A DNA stretch of 64,000 nucleotides from Amia ocellicauda (Eukaryota > Chordata > Actinopteri > Amiiformes > Amiidae), in the NCBI RefSeq assembly GCF_036373705.1, contig NC_089866.1, positions 9,310,001-9,374,000 on the forward strand. Reading direction: 5' to 3'. Position 1 is the first letter of the stretch. Every line of letters begins with the position of its first letter. The position numbers were made by a program, and so were the translations under genes. Below the pieces are notes generated by a model, which saw only the letters and a list, made by a program, of their open reading frames with translations, made no database searches and was not told the origin of the DNA. Below, one piece after another: positions 23,375-37,700 of this stretch.

Positions 23375-26300
23375 TAATGAATCATGAAACTTTCAATCAC
23401 AGGTATGTTTCTTTTTGTGTGTTTTTTTAAATATAAAAAAGCTTATACAGCATATCACTTGATCTTACTGACTGCTGGCAGGTTCTGTTTAGAAAGATTT
23501 TTGCCAGCAAACAAGATGAATTGCCTTTTTATTTTTATAAACTCCTTATCGGGGAGGCGGAGGGGATAAAATGAGAATGTAATGTTATCATGCGGCACAC
23601 GCACTCACGAAAGGATCTAAATTAATAAATAAAACACACACAACAAAGCTACACTGAGGAACCGAGGCCAGACTGATTGATGGAGTTCTCCCTACAGAAA
23701 CCCTGCAGGCCACAAATGCAGTTTGTCATTGCAGTCACAAGACACATTCCCAGATGGCTGTCTGAGACTTTCACAGAGACCACAGCCTGGGAAGAACAAC
23801 AACAACAACAAACAACAGCAATAACAAGCATCTGACAACACCCTTTCACTCCCCCACAACACTGTTTGCAGAGGTGGATTTAGATTATTTCACATCAGTT
23901 CATGTGAACTGGGTAGAAGAAATAAAAAATGTGATTTATTTGGTTTTAAATTCAGTAAGAATCCAAAAGCAACATTATTTACCTCGTTTAGCCACAGTTT
24001 GTTCCGTCTTGTAGGGTTATTAGAAGCAGGTGGCTTATTTAAAAGGAATTAGTTACAGACTGTCTGCAATCGACTATGCACTTTTAAGGAAGGCCTGGTC
24101 TCAACGGCACTTGGGAGGACTGTGTCACAGCTGTGCCAGCTGCTCTCACCCCACACTCCCCGGGGAGGTCAGATTCTCGTGGGTCACAATTACCCACCTC
24201 TGACATCATAGGGGGTGTTCCCTGTTAGAGTAATGCCTGCATTGCACTTGGCTGAGCTTCATCTCCAACCATGCAGTCGAGGCCTAAGATCACATGCCAC
24301 AAATACTTAAACAGATGGACAGATATATATATATATAGATCTAACACACAATCTATAGCTAAGCCATGCTATCAGTGCCTCCTGAAAGCAGATTCATGAC
24401 AAAAAGAACGTAAAAACAAACACGTCAGTCAAAGGTTTTTAGACATTTTCTGATCTCATCCAGGCCACATAAATCCAAGACTGATTTAGAGGGAATCAAT
24501 TTGGACATTTCAAAACATAATAGAAGACAAGGTTACTTTCCAGTTATCTCTACTTTCTGTTGATTCCAGTACTTTCGGAAATAAGCATGGAAATGGTTTA
24601 TTTATACTCGCCTGACACACTTCAGCACGCCTGCTTGGTAATAAACCTACAACTGGAATGAACTGCAGGATGTACCTCTTCATGGTCTGCTCTCACCAAG
24701 CCGTTACCAGCCAACACATTTTCTGTCAGGAGCTATCTTAGAAGGCTGTGTATTTATTTACTTTGATATTAAGAAACAGAATAATCTCCCTCATTCGTTA
24801 AACAGTCAGATAAGGTCAGTACAGTAATGTTTCAAATAAAAGGACATATTCACTGATTAGCAAGTGAATGTTTGCAAAGAGTTACAATATCACTGAGGCT
24901 AAATATTTACAGAGAAACAATTTGAACAGGAACAGGCAACAGTCACCTTGAGAAACAGTGACTGTGATTGTGGAGATGAGCTTGTAATTGGTCTGGGATC
25001 TACAACCTTTTTATTAATCGCTGATCTGAACTTCCTGGTTCAAGTTTTTATCATTCCGTGTCTATGTAAACACACATGCTCAATAAAGGTGAAATAACAG
25101 AAAGTATCTAGGGATTACAGTGGGTGAGTCCCAATATACAGACTGGATGATTCAGAGAGAGGTTCCCATAATGAATCCTTCTAGGAAGTATGTCATATAA
25201 CAAGGCACACATTGCCAAGTTGCTCTGGGGCATTTTATTCTGGTATCAGATATAACGTGCTTCTCAACAAGCTCAGGAAACATTCAATACAAATTAAACC
25301 CCCATCTGTCACTTTAATCTAACACACTGAATCTTTTCAGAAATTGTATAAAATATAGTAGTAGGTCTACACCTTTTGTTCTCAAAATAAAGATACAGTA
25401 TTTAAATTTTTGATGATTGACTGATCCTTCACTCCCACACAACTGACCTTTTGTTCCATCACTGTGAGTATGCAGCCCTAAGTAATACACACTTTTAGAA
25501 TGAAACGATACTTGTGTGCAGAAAGCCTGCAGTATTAAATAAAAAAATATCAATTATATTCCAATTTAACTTTTATAATTTGAAATTACCTTCTAATCAC
25601 ACTCCACTAAATATAAATGCAAGTTTTGAATAATGTTTTAATTTAATTGACTGTGGGGGCTGGCAATCCATGTTTATATAAAAGGATAGATCAACTCTTC
25701 TTGCTGTTGGTTTGTATATACCTAGTGAAAACTTAATTTTGATTTGAAGACAACAACTAGAACATTCCAAATTCCACAAATGACGCTAATTACCCTATTC
25801 AACCCACTACAGCAACATACACTAATGCCCAATCCTTTGCATAATGGCATTAGTCTTGGCTTTTCTAGGCGCCTGTTAACTAAAACGCACATCTGCCCCA
25901 ACCAGCTTTGGCACAACAGCGACTTGCAGTATTCAGCGCCACTTTCTTCGTTGTAGCCCCTCTTCAAGAAACTACATCTTCCACCAACACCTGGAGCCGC
26001 AATGGCTTGTGGGGATGCGAGTTCCCATGGAAGAATAAGCCGGCTGATGTGTTACGCAAGTGAAACGGAAGAACTACAAGGCCCAAGCTCCTCCAAAATA
26101 CAATACAGTCTGAAAGATGACATTTTCTGCAACCACTAAAACGGTTTTCATGTTTCTAACATATAACACGTATATGAATTATAAATGCCAGAAAATATAG
26201 AAGTGATTTCTATTAATTCATGGCAAGGTATATTTTTATCTGGAGAAGACCATATTCTTCAATAACAGCATAAAACAAGGCAACGCATTTATATAAGCTG

Positions 26301-26579
26301 GGGCTTTAGCTATTTAAATATAAAACTAATAACATAAATTATAATGTAAGTATACAGATACGACATTTAGCCTATATACATCCTATAGGGTGCACAACAC
26401 GGTAGAGAAATGGAAAATGTAAAGGTCACTATTTAAAACCTGCTCTCTACGACATAACGTCAGAATATAACAAGATTAAATGATCATCTGAAAGCAGGTG
26501 CATTAATGAAAAGCAAAAAACAACAACATGGGCACGACGGCTACCATGAAACCGGAACGCTTAAACCAAAAATAGTTAC
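23375..26579. other. 5' intron of CDIP1, right part
   Basis: No exon or RNA gene is recognised. Two ACTACA-type motifs near 25971 and 26073 (the latter ACTACAAGGCCCA) resemble ZNF143/STAF sites about 100 bp apart in a slightly GC-richer patch (25930-26100), which could be an alternative promoter. Confidence 0.4.
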
Positions 26580-26730
26580 CTGGTTTGTTGTCTTTGCGTT
26601 AAAAACAGACGAAACAGTGTCTATAGTCCAGTGTGGCTGTGCGAGGCCAGAGGCTTGCCAATGCAGCCCGGTTCCCAGCGCTTCCCAGCCTTATCCACTG
26701 CTGCTCCGGAGGATTTGACGTCGCTGTAAT
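26580..26730 (-). other. CDIP1: Candidate non-coding first exon of CDIP1
   Basis: On the minus strand, a stretch ending AACAAACCAG is followed by gtaact (donor at 26580/26579). It lies next to a CpG-richer segment at 26640-26900. The CDIP1 start-codon exon has a splice acceptor upstream of its ATG, so an exon of this kind is required. The exon's 5' limit is not visible. Confidence 0.4.
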
Positions 26731-26930
26731 AAACAATGGGAAAGCACGCAGATCAGCCGTCGAGTTGGTGTAGCGCAGTTTTGCGCGGGTCTGCGCTGCT
26801 CCACCAATGGGATCGGTGGAATTCGGCAGATCTGCGCAGAACTGCGGAAATCTGCGGTACACGAACCAGTGTTGGCACTCAGCAGAGACTCAGGTCGGCT
26901 TTAGTCAGCATTAGGAAAGCAGCGCGGTTA
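26640..26930. promoter_or_regulatory. CpG-rich segment, likely CDIP1 promoter
   Basis: CpG dinucleotides are denser here than in the surrounding AT-rich DNA (GGTTCCCAGCGC, TTTTGCGCGGGTCTGCGC). It holds a CCAAT box (CCACCAATGGG near 26802) and several TCTGCG repeats. It lies directly upstream of the candidate CDIP1 first exon and about 1.9 kb from the C16orf96 start, and could serve both divergent genes. Confidence 0.45.
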
Positions 26931-27699
26931 GTGTAAATCTAAAATAACAATGAACAACATGAAAATAATTAAAAAATAATAATTGTGCTTTGTCTTTTGG
27001 TATTCAAATATTCACAGCTGCAGTTCAAAATAGGACATATAAACGTGAACATTCAAATTATATGCTTTACGTTTTTATTTTATTTAATATAATACATTTA
27101 GAATCATATTTTACTTGTTTATGTTATTAATTGTACGTTTCAGATATGCATAGCTATGGTAACAGTGTACGTCATATAATACTAATTTAGTAATGCAGAA
27201 ACGTTATGGTGCAACCCACACATTCATAACAACTCTTTAACAACTCACACAACTCTTTGTGACGAGGACGAAAATAATGGAAAATAAGGATATCAATACA
27301 TCATATAGTTTTAATCTGGAAAGTTATACACTTTCTGAGTTAGACAAAATGAATGAGTGACGGATCTTCACAATCCATAGAGGAGGTCAATGTCTAGTCT
27401 ATATACTCTCCATGTTGTATGTCATACAGTGCATTGCACACTCAAGGCTTTTTCTACAAATTCAGGATTCACACGATTGTTCCCTTAAAGGCTATAAACC
27501 TGCATACAAGCCATCAAATTAATGAACAATGATGTTCCTGACCTCACACGCCCTTTCAGTCCAGCCAACAACAGATCAATGAGTTCTCAAAAGCCTGTCC
27601 CTCACCCTAAATCTCTGGCAGGAGAGTTGTACTGCAGTTGTCTCATTAGCCATCTTAACTGGACACCATTTCCTGAAACCTCTTTTTAACTCTTTAGAT

Positions 27700-28030
27700 C
27701 AGGTCTCTCAGACTCCGCTCCTGGAGGGCAGTAGTGTCACCTGGTTTTCATTCCAGCTGGAGTTCTAAATAACTTAAATAACCTTGTTGTTGTTGTTTTA
27801 AACTAATTAAACATATCTGATATTATTTTAAGGTCTAACACTAATCCGGAATAGTTTTCCGAATTAAATGATATTGTGATTCACAATGCACTGCCTGTAA
27901 CATAAATTGCAGCCTGTAGAGAAGTATTAAATTCATCCAGTTAATCAGACCAATTCAGTAACTGGGAACCTGACTGGAACAACAGCCAGAAGGCACTGGG
28001 GTCCTCCAGGAACTGAGTTTGAGTGCCTTG
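27700..28030. mobile_element. hAT-type MITE, copy 2
   Basis: This 331-bp element is related to the one at 23085. Its termini start CAGGTCTCTCAGACTCCGCT, with the complementary end at about 28001-28030. It is flanked by a perfect 8-bp target duplication, CTTTAGAT (27692-27699 and 28031-28038), again with central TA. Shared internal modules include TTCCAGCTGGA/TGGAACAACAGCC near the ends and ATTCATCCAGTTAAT. There is no ORF. It lies between CDIP1 and C16orf96. Confidence 0.87.
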
Positions 28031-28765
28031 CTTTAGATTGCTGCTTCACTGTCTGTTTTGATAACAGGATTTACTGGAAAGGGTTTGTGGCAAAATATTG
28101 ATCTCTGAGTGTGTCCTGTGGTCAGAAAAACAAAGAGGCAGAATATTTTCATAGCAAAATAGGTTGCACTCTCAATATACTGTGCTTAGAAATTAACCAA
28201 TACCTGTACTTAATGAACTCAGAAATCCGATAAGTATTGTCAGTTATTATCAATATACCACAGCTACCTCTGTTACTGTTACAGCAACTCCTCCTACTTT
28301 TGTAGCTTCTAATAACTAGCAGCCGTTTACATTTAAATAGATTAATTTAGATTCAGAGAGCAATTTCCCAATCATTTTCACTGCATCCACTTCATAATAA
28401 GAAACCAATTGCAAAACAATCACTCTGGCCCTGCGCTTCAACGGCAGGCGCTGTGGATGTCCTCGTGGTAATCATTTGTAATGTCTCTCCTCTGCAATTG
28501 CAGGCAAGGGATTACACACAAGAGCCATTGCCTAGCAACCCTGAGAAACTCTGCTCGATTGCAGCGAGCGGGGTCGGCGTGAGCGTGTGTTTTATGGCTG
28601 TGTTACTGGAGAGAGCTGTGCAGGCCAATGGCTGGGGCTGGTGGGGGGTGGTTGTGGGGGGGAGGTGGGGGGTTGTGATGTCTCACCTGAGTCAGGTGAA
28701 GCATGTTCTATCAATCTGCTTCATTCGTGCCGAGGAGAAGCAAGGTGCTTACATCTCTGGAAGCC

Positions 28766-31700
28766 ATGTCTGTTTCAGTCACTTTGATGGAGCTGGTGGA
28801 CTTGGCCCTAGGCTGCCCCGACCCGGGTTCTGTGAACTTCACTGTCCTGCGCTCTCTCCTGCAGGGCATGCTGGAGGAGCTGGGGATTGGCGCGGTGAAG
28901 AGGGACCTGCCAGAGATACAGGGGACCCTGACAGGGAGAGAGCTGCCCAGAAGTGCCCAAACCCCAGGCATAGAAGGGCTAGCTGTCCATCGACTGGCAC
29001 AGAGGGTGGCCAAACTAGAGCAGCACCTGGAGCTCCTCAACCAGCTGCCCTCTACGGAAGCCCTCCTGCACCAAACTTCACCAGGGGCCACTCAGTCCAT
29101 GAGCGATGTGTGGCAGCTACTGCAGCTGCGCAGGAGAACCGAGGCCAATGAGGATGGAGTTGCCAAGGTAACAGGGACCATTTCTTTTATTGATGGAACC
29201 CAGTTCAGTTCCCCTTCCTGCCAGCCTGACAAGTGGTTGAAAAAAGAGATGATTTTCAAACAAGCAGGATCAAATGTAGGCATCTTGCTATAGTGTATTG
29301 GTTTGGGCACAAGATAAGAATTGAAATGTTCTTGCTGATACATATGTGGTATGACCTAAATGATTGTTTTGTGCGATTCAACCTATACATGCAGGAATAA
29401 GCCATGCAGGAAACATGTTTTGAAGATAAATAGTTTTGTATATATTATTTTAAATTGAATTAGCATTATCCTGATTAATGCAAATAATTACATACTTGGC
29501 AGAAATTTAACAAATCCAATTGAAGCACCCAGAGTAAAAGCTAGCACAGTATTCACTTCTGTATTGTGGTTCTTGAATATTATATGCACAGTTTGCCATA
29601 GTCGCCTGCTTTATTCCCAGATTAATTGAATAACAGCTAAATCAATTTGGAAATAATGCAGTCTACATTAACTTAAAGGAGGAAATGTGTGGTTAATGTT
29701 GTAGGGGGCTTTGCTGTGGAGCTCTTTGCAGAGAGATCTTAATGAACAAGGTAAAAAGGGCATTAATAGCCGAGGATACCAGCAGCTCGGCGGAAGATAT
29801 CCCACAATTGTCCCGACACACTTCTTGTTAGCTTTTAAGTTATTGCATCACTCTTAACTGGAGCCAATAAGTCTTCTGATAAAACTGTCTGTTATCTTTT
29901 GGCAAGAAGGGATTCTGAATCTGAATGATGTTTGGGAGTTGAAAACAACAGCTAATGTGAGGAAAATCTTGATTATTGAAAATAAAAGTTTTAGACCCCT
30001 GCTGGTTAATTTGAAACGATCAATTTTCTTAAAACCCTCATAATGTTTTTAAAGCACACTTCATTATGTGTCTTCAGTAATCCAACGCTAGGGGAAAAGA
30101 CTCATTTTGGAAGCAAATTGTTGTCCATTGATGTCCCCAAGCTGGTGTTTTGTACCGCACAGCGGCAGCACACTGGCTGAGAGTGTTTGGCATGGCTGCA
30201 GCTCCCTCTTCAATTACATTCTGCACAAAAGCTCATGCACAGGTACACAAGCAGGTCAATAAGAACATTTAACTGGGAAAATCACAGTAATGGACTTTCC
30301 AGTTATGATTAAGGTGTAATGGAACAAAACGGACATCCCCTGAATATTTCACACAGAGACATATTCATAATAATTCATGTTCTCATTGGGCTAAGTTTAC
30401 ATGTTATTTTTCTAATGAAGAAAGAAACCCAAAGAAATGGGGAAGTCTAATTAAAATGTATCAAAGTGCAAATTGAAGTCAACAAAAGTAAGGGGGCTGC
30501 TTCTTTGTTTCCTATCTTGTAGTATTGGGTGTCTGTTTTTTATCTTTAGAGAAAGGGTGGTAAAACAAGTAGGACGGTTTTATGAATATGAACCACAGAG
30601 ATCTATACGGGGGACGCTGAAAGAAATTAAAATTCATTTGAGAGGCTGCTGAGTTGTGCTATGGCAACAGAAGTGACAGTGGTGTAGTTACTTATGACAC
30701 TCTGGAGGGGGTCAGCGCTACTCTGCTGCAATTTTAAAGCACTGAGGTTAAGAGCTTTAATGGAAGACAAGTTCCGACAAGTAGATGACTGCAGGGAGAA
30801 GCACTAGCTACAGATTTGTTTTTTAATAGATATATATATCCCTGTACACTCTGGTACCACCAGGGTCTATTACATCTAAGACAGTCCAGTAAATCAGTGA
30901 TCACAAAACATACACACTGTAAGCGCTTCTCAGTGTATTACACCATGTACAATAAGAATGGAAATGCAGTCTTAATTTTTATTAATTCTTATTATTTATA
31001 ACGATTATTCTTTGTTTGCAGAAGTTGTGGAACATCTTGAAGGGGGAAAATTCAGTTTAATATTTGTTTTCCAGATTAAGCATCTTTTACAGTTTGGCCA
31101 GGCACTATACTGTGAGCTAGTAAACACGTAACCAATGTTCTCGTGTGTGCGTGTGCATGTGTACTGTGAGGAGCCGGGCTGACATTGGTTTTCGTCCTAC
31201 AGGCCATGTCTGTGTTGGGAGACCTGCTGGGGGAGGTGAGGAGTCTGAGGGACAGCCAAGACAGGGTCCTGACAGAGCTGGAGGAGCTCAGAGCCGAACT
31301 GCAGACTGTAAGACAACGACACACTAACATTCATGTCTCTTAAACACAAGTGCTGCTGGAGACTTTAGAGTAACACAAATGGCCTTGAACCATGGACCTC
31401 TTGGTGCCCAGCCCTTCACTTCACTTCGCTGGGCTGTCTAGCCTTCCAATATAGCTGTTGCTAATTAGTCTCTGTTGCTACAGCACCTCCCAAAACTCCA
31501 TAAAAACTCCAGCTCAGCCCTGCTGGCTTTATTAATGAGCTCCTAAGCACAGGACCACACGCAACTGCATTACTCTACAGCTGCCCGGGAGGTCTGAAGC
31601 CTCCTGCTGCAATAATGAATAACTTGGTAGAAAATGTGGCCACATCCCACTTGCAGCATAGGTCACTTATTCAGGTGAATCTGCCTTATTGCACAGATTC

Positions 31701-34700
31701 ATTATCAGTATTACTCATGCCAGGGTGACTTCGGGTGGAAGATTTCCCTTGCTTCTGTGCCCAGCCAGAATCCTCAATGAAAAGCCCGGAGTAAAGATTA
31801 AATCAGCAAAGGTGGCCTTCCATGGCCCTGTGTGCTGCCTTTCCACTTGTAATCAAAAAACATGGCATCTATGTCAGCCAGTCTTGTCTTCACCGAGTAG
31901 CTGACTTAAGCAATCATGGCAGCAGTGATGAAGATATTGTCTTGATATTGTGTGACAATATCAAACAAATATAAAAACACTTGTCATTTTTATATTTTAG
32001 TACACTGTTATAGCTAATGATATTAATTCTTATGGTTTGTCACTGCCCAAAATGACTAAATGTGCTGTACTGGGGTCTATTTCCAGGTCAGTCTCCAGGA
32101 GGTACAAGACACAGTGAGGGCGCAAGAGGAACAGAGCGAGAAGATGAAGCAGGCAGAGGAGTCCCTGGTGAGTTTCCCTTCAGTCCTTTCTCCAGTCTCC
32201 CACATTGCTTGCTGTGACTCCCCGAACATCACGCCTGTTTCTCTCCCTGTTTCGTTTGCTCAGAGGTCCCTCTGCGCAGACCTGGCCTCCTTCCCCCGCC
32301 CCGAGGAGCTACTGCAGTGGAGACACATCGAGGAGGCCCTCTCATCACAGGTATTAAACTGTTGGTATTGTAAGGTATCATTTTACTGGCCAAAAGATAA
32401 ATGGTAAATTTGCAGTGTTGTCTTTTTGTCAATTAAAGATTCCAAAGCTTTCAAATCGGAGTTTCAGTGAGTTCTATATTGCAGGGGATAGATAGCTTAA
32501 TATGTCGGATACCAACATTGGATTGGTCAATTGGAGATATTGATGACCTAGGATTTCTAGCCTTCCTTACATACACATCTGTGTTTATTTCTGCCATGAC
32601 AGAGTGACACCGAGATGGGTCCCACTGAGGGTAGTGACCGGGCCGGGGCTCGGCTCCTGCAAGTCCTGGGGGGGCTGCCCGCAGAGCAGCAGGTGCTGGG
32701 GGAGGAGCTGAGGAGCCTGAAGGAGCAGCTGGGACAGCACAGAGAGGAGATGGGTGAGGTGCTGCCCAGAGACAATAGGAGATTTAATTCTTCACGTGAA
32801 AAGAAATACATCACTAAAAATTGACTTCAGTGACTGCTGCATGAAACACAATATTGGTTAAGTTAAGTTAATATATGACTAAGTGGTATGTACAGCAGTG
32901 TTTCCTCAGGGGATCTTCTGTTAGTTTATGAATCCATCTCCAAAATCTCAATCTGATTTATGAACCATTAATAAGAGCAGAAAGGACTTCAAACTCAGTT
33001 GTATGGGATGATTTCTTAATTTAATTCGATTTTATTATTAATATGTACCTAAATATTTTGGAGACTTGAAATAGCTCACTCGTACATAAAATATCGGTTT
33101 TCTGAAATGGGGGGGACATGCATCTTGTGTTCTTAGCGTGAGTCATGGGCACAGTTCATGCATCACTGTTCAGTGTTAGTGCCATTCTGCTAGCAGAAGC
33201 TTGGCATATGATATCAGTGCAATCTTCAACCTTCGAACTCTGTGCTCAGCTGCTGTGATTATAAATGGGACTTTCTGTCCTCTAGGCATTGGCTGGAAAC
33301 AAACCAACTGCATGAGTGAGAATCATCCAGCTCATTAGCTTACCAACCCTGTGGCCTTCAGATTCTTTGGCTGAGGACTGTTCATCTTGCTTGGTTCACT
33401 GCTCACCGTGCCCCTACTTTCATGCACTTGATCAATTGTTTGTCCATTTGATATCCACAGCAAGCAAGGGGGTCCCTGATAATCTGCTGGCAAGCCTAAA
33501 CTGGATGGAGGAAGATTTACGGGTTTTGAAAATGAAGAGTGATGAGGTAAATAAGAACAAACTCCATCCAATTACAAGCAGACCTAGAGTGAAAACAAAG
33601 TGAGTCACCGTAGATGTACTATTCCTACTGACTGGCCCATTCCTGCCCCAGATCCTGTCCTAGTCTCTTACACGGAGCTATGATTTCTCATGCTATGATA
33701 GATTTTCAGGTGCTTTCCGCCCAGGCTCTGCTAACATCCTGTTTCTTTATTGATTTGTTTGTATGACAACTCGGCCTATGCATTTCTTTCTGGAAATGTT
33801 GTGTAAGGTTTTGGTTTGGTTATGTTTTGGTTTTGACATAAATTACGCGAAACATTACAAACAATCATTAAGTAAAGAAATATTTTACCTTACCCACATG
33901 GTGTCGTTAATGTTCTCTGATTGTTGTAATGTCTGCACATTTAATTGGCCCATCTCTGCAACTTCAATACCAAAGAAGCACAATTGTATACAGGATATTT
34001 TTGTTCAAACTTTTTGCTTCCATTTGAATGAAACATTTTACACTGTATCTTGTTATAAAAAAAGAGACTCTTCGATGTAGTTATATACATGTTATTTGAC
34101 AAATTCCTGTGTTGCCACAATATCATATTGTTATATATTCACTTTATTGCAATGCTGCCACAACATTCAGTGAGCTAAGACCCCATGCTGTTGTGATTAA
34201 AGGGAATATCATAAAATGTCATGAGTTTTCTTGCAGGAACAACACGCTTTGGAGGCCTGCCAGATCAAGCTCCAGGACTTTCAGGCCCAGTCCGAGAAAC
34301 TGAGCACCACAACCGAGCAGCTTCTGTGCCACTGGAGAGACATACAGGTGAAGCGATTGGGTAGTCAAAGCCCACTGTTGGACTGTGGATTCAGTCTTAG
34401 ATTGCTTTGATGTTAGTGTGGGCAGTTTATTGATGTGATGTGTGTGTGTGTGCTGTTTCTGTGCAGGACAGGGTGACCACCTTGGAGCAAGAAAGGGATG
34501 ACTACAAGAGGTTGGGGTCAGGGAACAGTGAGGTAACAGCAGCTCTGTTGGACAGGGTGGTGTGGGTGGATGGGCATGGGTGCATAGCTCTGATTATTAA
34601 GTCCACCCAGGGCTTTAATTGCAATGCTACATAGGTGTAAATCAATAGAAAGGCAGTGGGGTTTTGTGCTCTCCTTCTTCCTCTCTTTCTCTGTGTCTCT

Positions 34701-37700
34701 CTCTGCAGGCTGCATCCGAGGGACAGCAGGACACGGTCAGTCAGTCTCAGCTCAGTGCAGTCAGTCAGCAGCTGAGCACCATGCTGCAGGACCTGCTGGA
34801 CCGGATCTCCACCCAGGACCGCGACTGGCAGGGGATCCTGGACAAGCTCCTCAAGGACATGGACAGCAAGGTGGGTGTCCAGACTTAGAGACTAGTCTTT
34901 TTGTTTTTTCATATTTGTATGCTTTCTTACATGCTCAGATTTCCACACTAACAAAAACTGCAAAATTCTTTGGTACATAAAATGAACCCTGATGAACTGA
35001 AACAGTATGCAATCCTCTGCCCGGCTAAGCGAGGTGTCTTGCTCCCCCTTGTGGCCCTCAGTTGGACCGCATGGAGCTGGCCCCGCTGCGCTCGGAGCTG
35101 GAGGCCGGCTGGCGCACAGTGAAGCAGAGGCTGAGGGAGGCCCCGGCCTTCGACACCGACACGCCTGCTGGCTTCCGAAAGTGAGTCCCTGCCATTTATA
35201 CCTTCATCAAAATCGTGACATAGTTTGAATTTTTTCGATCTAATAAGTGATATCAGTACATATTGTGGTGACACAAGTTTTAGCTGCATTTCAGCTCTTT
35301 TAATATGTCGGTCGGTTATTACTATAAGCACCATTACATACCGCATGGAAGCAGGCGATTTCGTATTTTTAATCCTGTTGTAACAGCGCAAAAACGAGGA
35401 AAGTTGGAGGTCTGCACTTGCACGACGTTACTTGCAAAACGTTAAATTTGTCAAGGTTTGCTTTTTGACATCTTGCAGGTTTTTTTTTTATATATATAAA
35501 ATATATTGTTTTTGATATGAAAATTATTAAAAGTAGTTTATTTTGAATTTATGGTAAGTGGGTGTTAACCTTTATTTACATATACAATTTTAACCCCTTT
35601 AATAATTAAATAATAATAATGAAATGTACGATAATTGCATCAGTGCAGTGGTGGACCGCTTGAAGTCTTGCGATAAAAATGGGGCAACAAGCTCCTCAGT
35701 TGAACCCTTCAGTATGTATGCTGGTATATATTATCTCCTTTTAAAAATAATAATAAATCTGAAATACTGTATTATTCTGGTTGCCTGCAATGAATTGGTG
35801 TCAGTTTATTTTTCCAGCACTAGCCAGAGTTTGCCTGGGAATCTCTGATAGAGAGACCAGGCTGCTGTGTAAGTGACTGTCCTGTGTGACCTTAGGCAGC
35901 TCTTTGAGAAGGTGAACTGCCTCTCCTGTGACAGACCTGCAAGGATGTTGAAGGGAATGTGAGTTTAGCCATTTGCTCACCTATCTGTCTCTGTTTATTT
36001 TTCTCCATCTTTCTTTCTGTCTTGTCTTCTCCTCTTCTGTATTGATGAGGATGGTAGTTGTATCCATACAATTAAGTCATGAGTTCAATTAAGAACAATA
36101 TAAAAAACACCGGATATTTGCAAGACCTTGGGGATCTAACTTTGGCCAACCCTGATCAATGTGTATCAGTTTTACTTGTGACTCTCTTTGCTTTCGAATG
36201 TATATAACTATGTACAGTTTGTGCATTTGGTTTTATTTCAGTTTTTCATACCCCAATTCTCCCTTGTGTTCGTTTACAGACACATGGTGACGGTACCCTG
36301 CCGGCCTCAGCGTCCCGTCAGCGCCGGGCATCCTGGCTCCCCCTGGCACAGCTGGTACTATCGGTGAGGATACAAAGCCATGCTGCGCTACGCCTTCTCT
36401 GATGTCTCGCTTCATTACAGCACTCTCACCGATGTTACCCAGAGATCTTGACACCCCAGTGCCGTCCACTGTGGGTCTTGTTCTTGACCTAGACCCACCC
36501 CCAGCATGTGTGAAGGTATCTCTGTGTGTGTGGGTGTATTCATCCTTTCCCAGTGTTCTCCCCCTCACATCGCCTCACATCGCCTGCAGAGACTCGGATG
36601 TAAGTTGGCAAGTCTGCCAGCCGTTGGCCCTCACTGTAATCTGTTGGCGTCCTGTCAACAGCTCTGCCAGGATGCAGCACAGATCGGCGCAGCACTAGAA
36701 TATTAACTAGCAGACAAACAGCCCAGTGGCCCATCCCGTAGGGCTTTACCAGGCTGCGCTGTGGGACTCGAAGCAAAAGCTGCCCCTTTTATTCAAGCTT
36801 TGCGCATGTCTTACAAAGTAGACCTAGAAACACCCCAGTGCTGCACTATGAGGCAGATCTCCAGGCCATTAACACAATTACTCCTAAATCACATCCATCT
36901 GTCCATATATATCTTCTTCCTTCTGTAAGATCACATGGGATGCCAAATAATACTCTTTGCTCTCAGCATATAGGTGATTAATATGTAATCTAGAGTTGAC
37001 ATTCTGACCAATGAGTACATGTGACTAGTCTATCTGTCCCTGGCGTTTCAGGCGCTGGCCCGACTGCCATCCGTCCAGGGTCTCTCGCTCCTGTGGTGGT
37101 GTCCACACTATGGGGGGAGTTGGTGTGAGGCGCCCCCCCCAGCCCCCTCTGCCACAGGGCCTCAGCACCCTGTATGCCAACACAGACCCTGCCCTTCAGC
37201 CCTACAGGAAGGTGAGTCACAAGGGAGGGTGGGGGGTCCGTCTCAAACAGAGGAAGTGTAGCTAGTAGTCTTTCATTGCCCAGCTGCCACACACACCTGA
37301 CCTGTACAGGCACTTTTCTGTTATAATTAATTGGTGTATCAACACTACTGACAGAAGGACAATTTTGAGCATGTCAGTCTTATTAAACATTCACAGAGCT
37401 ATCCCCGAACAACAACAACAACAAAAAAATGTACCACTCAATGCCTGATATTCACAGATATGTGATAACTGTACCCACCTGGATTTAGGAGGATTACAAT
37501 TTTTCAACTAATCTAAAGTCTTTCTGAGGGCAGGTGTGCTGGCTCAGTTCTCTAAAAGGCAGTGTCACGCAATACCACCAGCAATAATGTGCGTTTTGAT
37601 CTCTCGGCTGGTCTCTGTTTTCCGATCCATGACGGGATCGTCTTCCCTCCTTCGTCTATCTCCCCTTCAGATCGGCGCTCAGGAAAGTAGGTCTGTGATG

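Noticed and set aside
28453-29151. 232-codon plus-strand ORF overlapping C16orf96 exon 1
   Set aside because: The 28766 frame, one base out of register, matches C16orf96; this one is a shadow.
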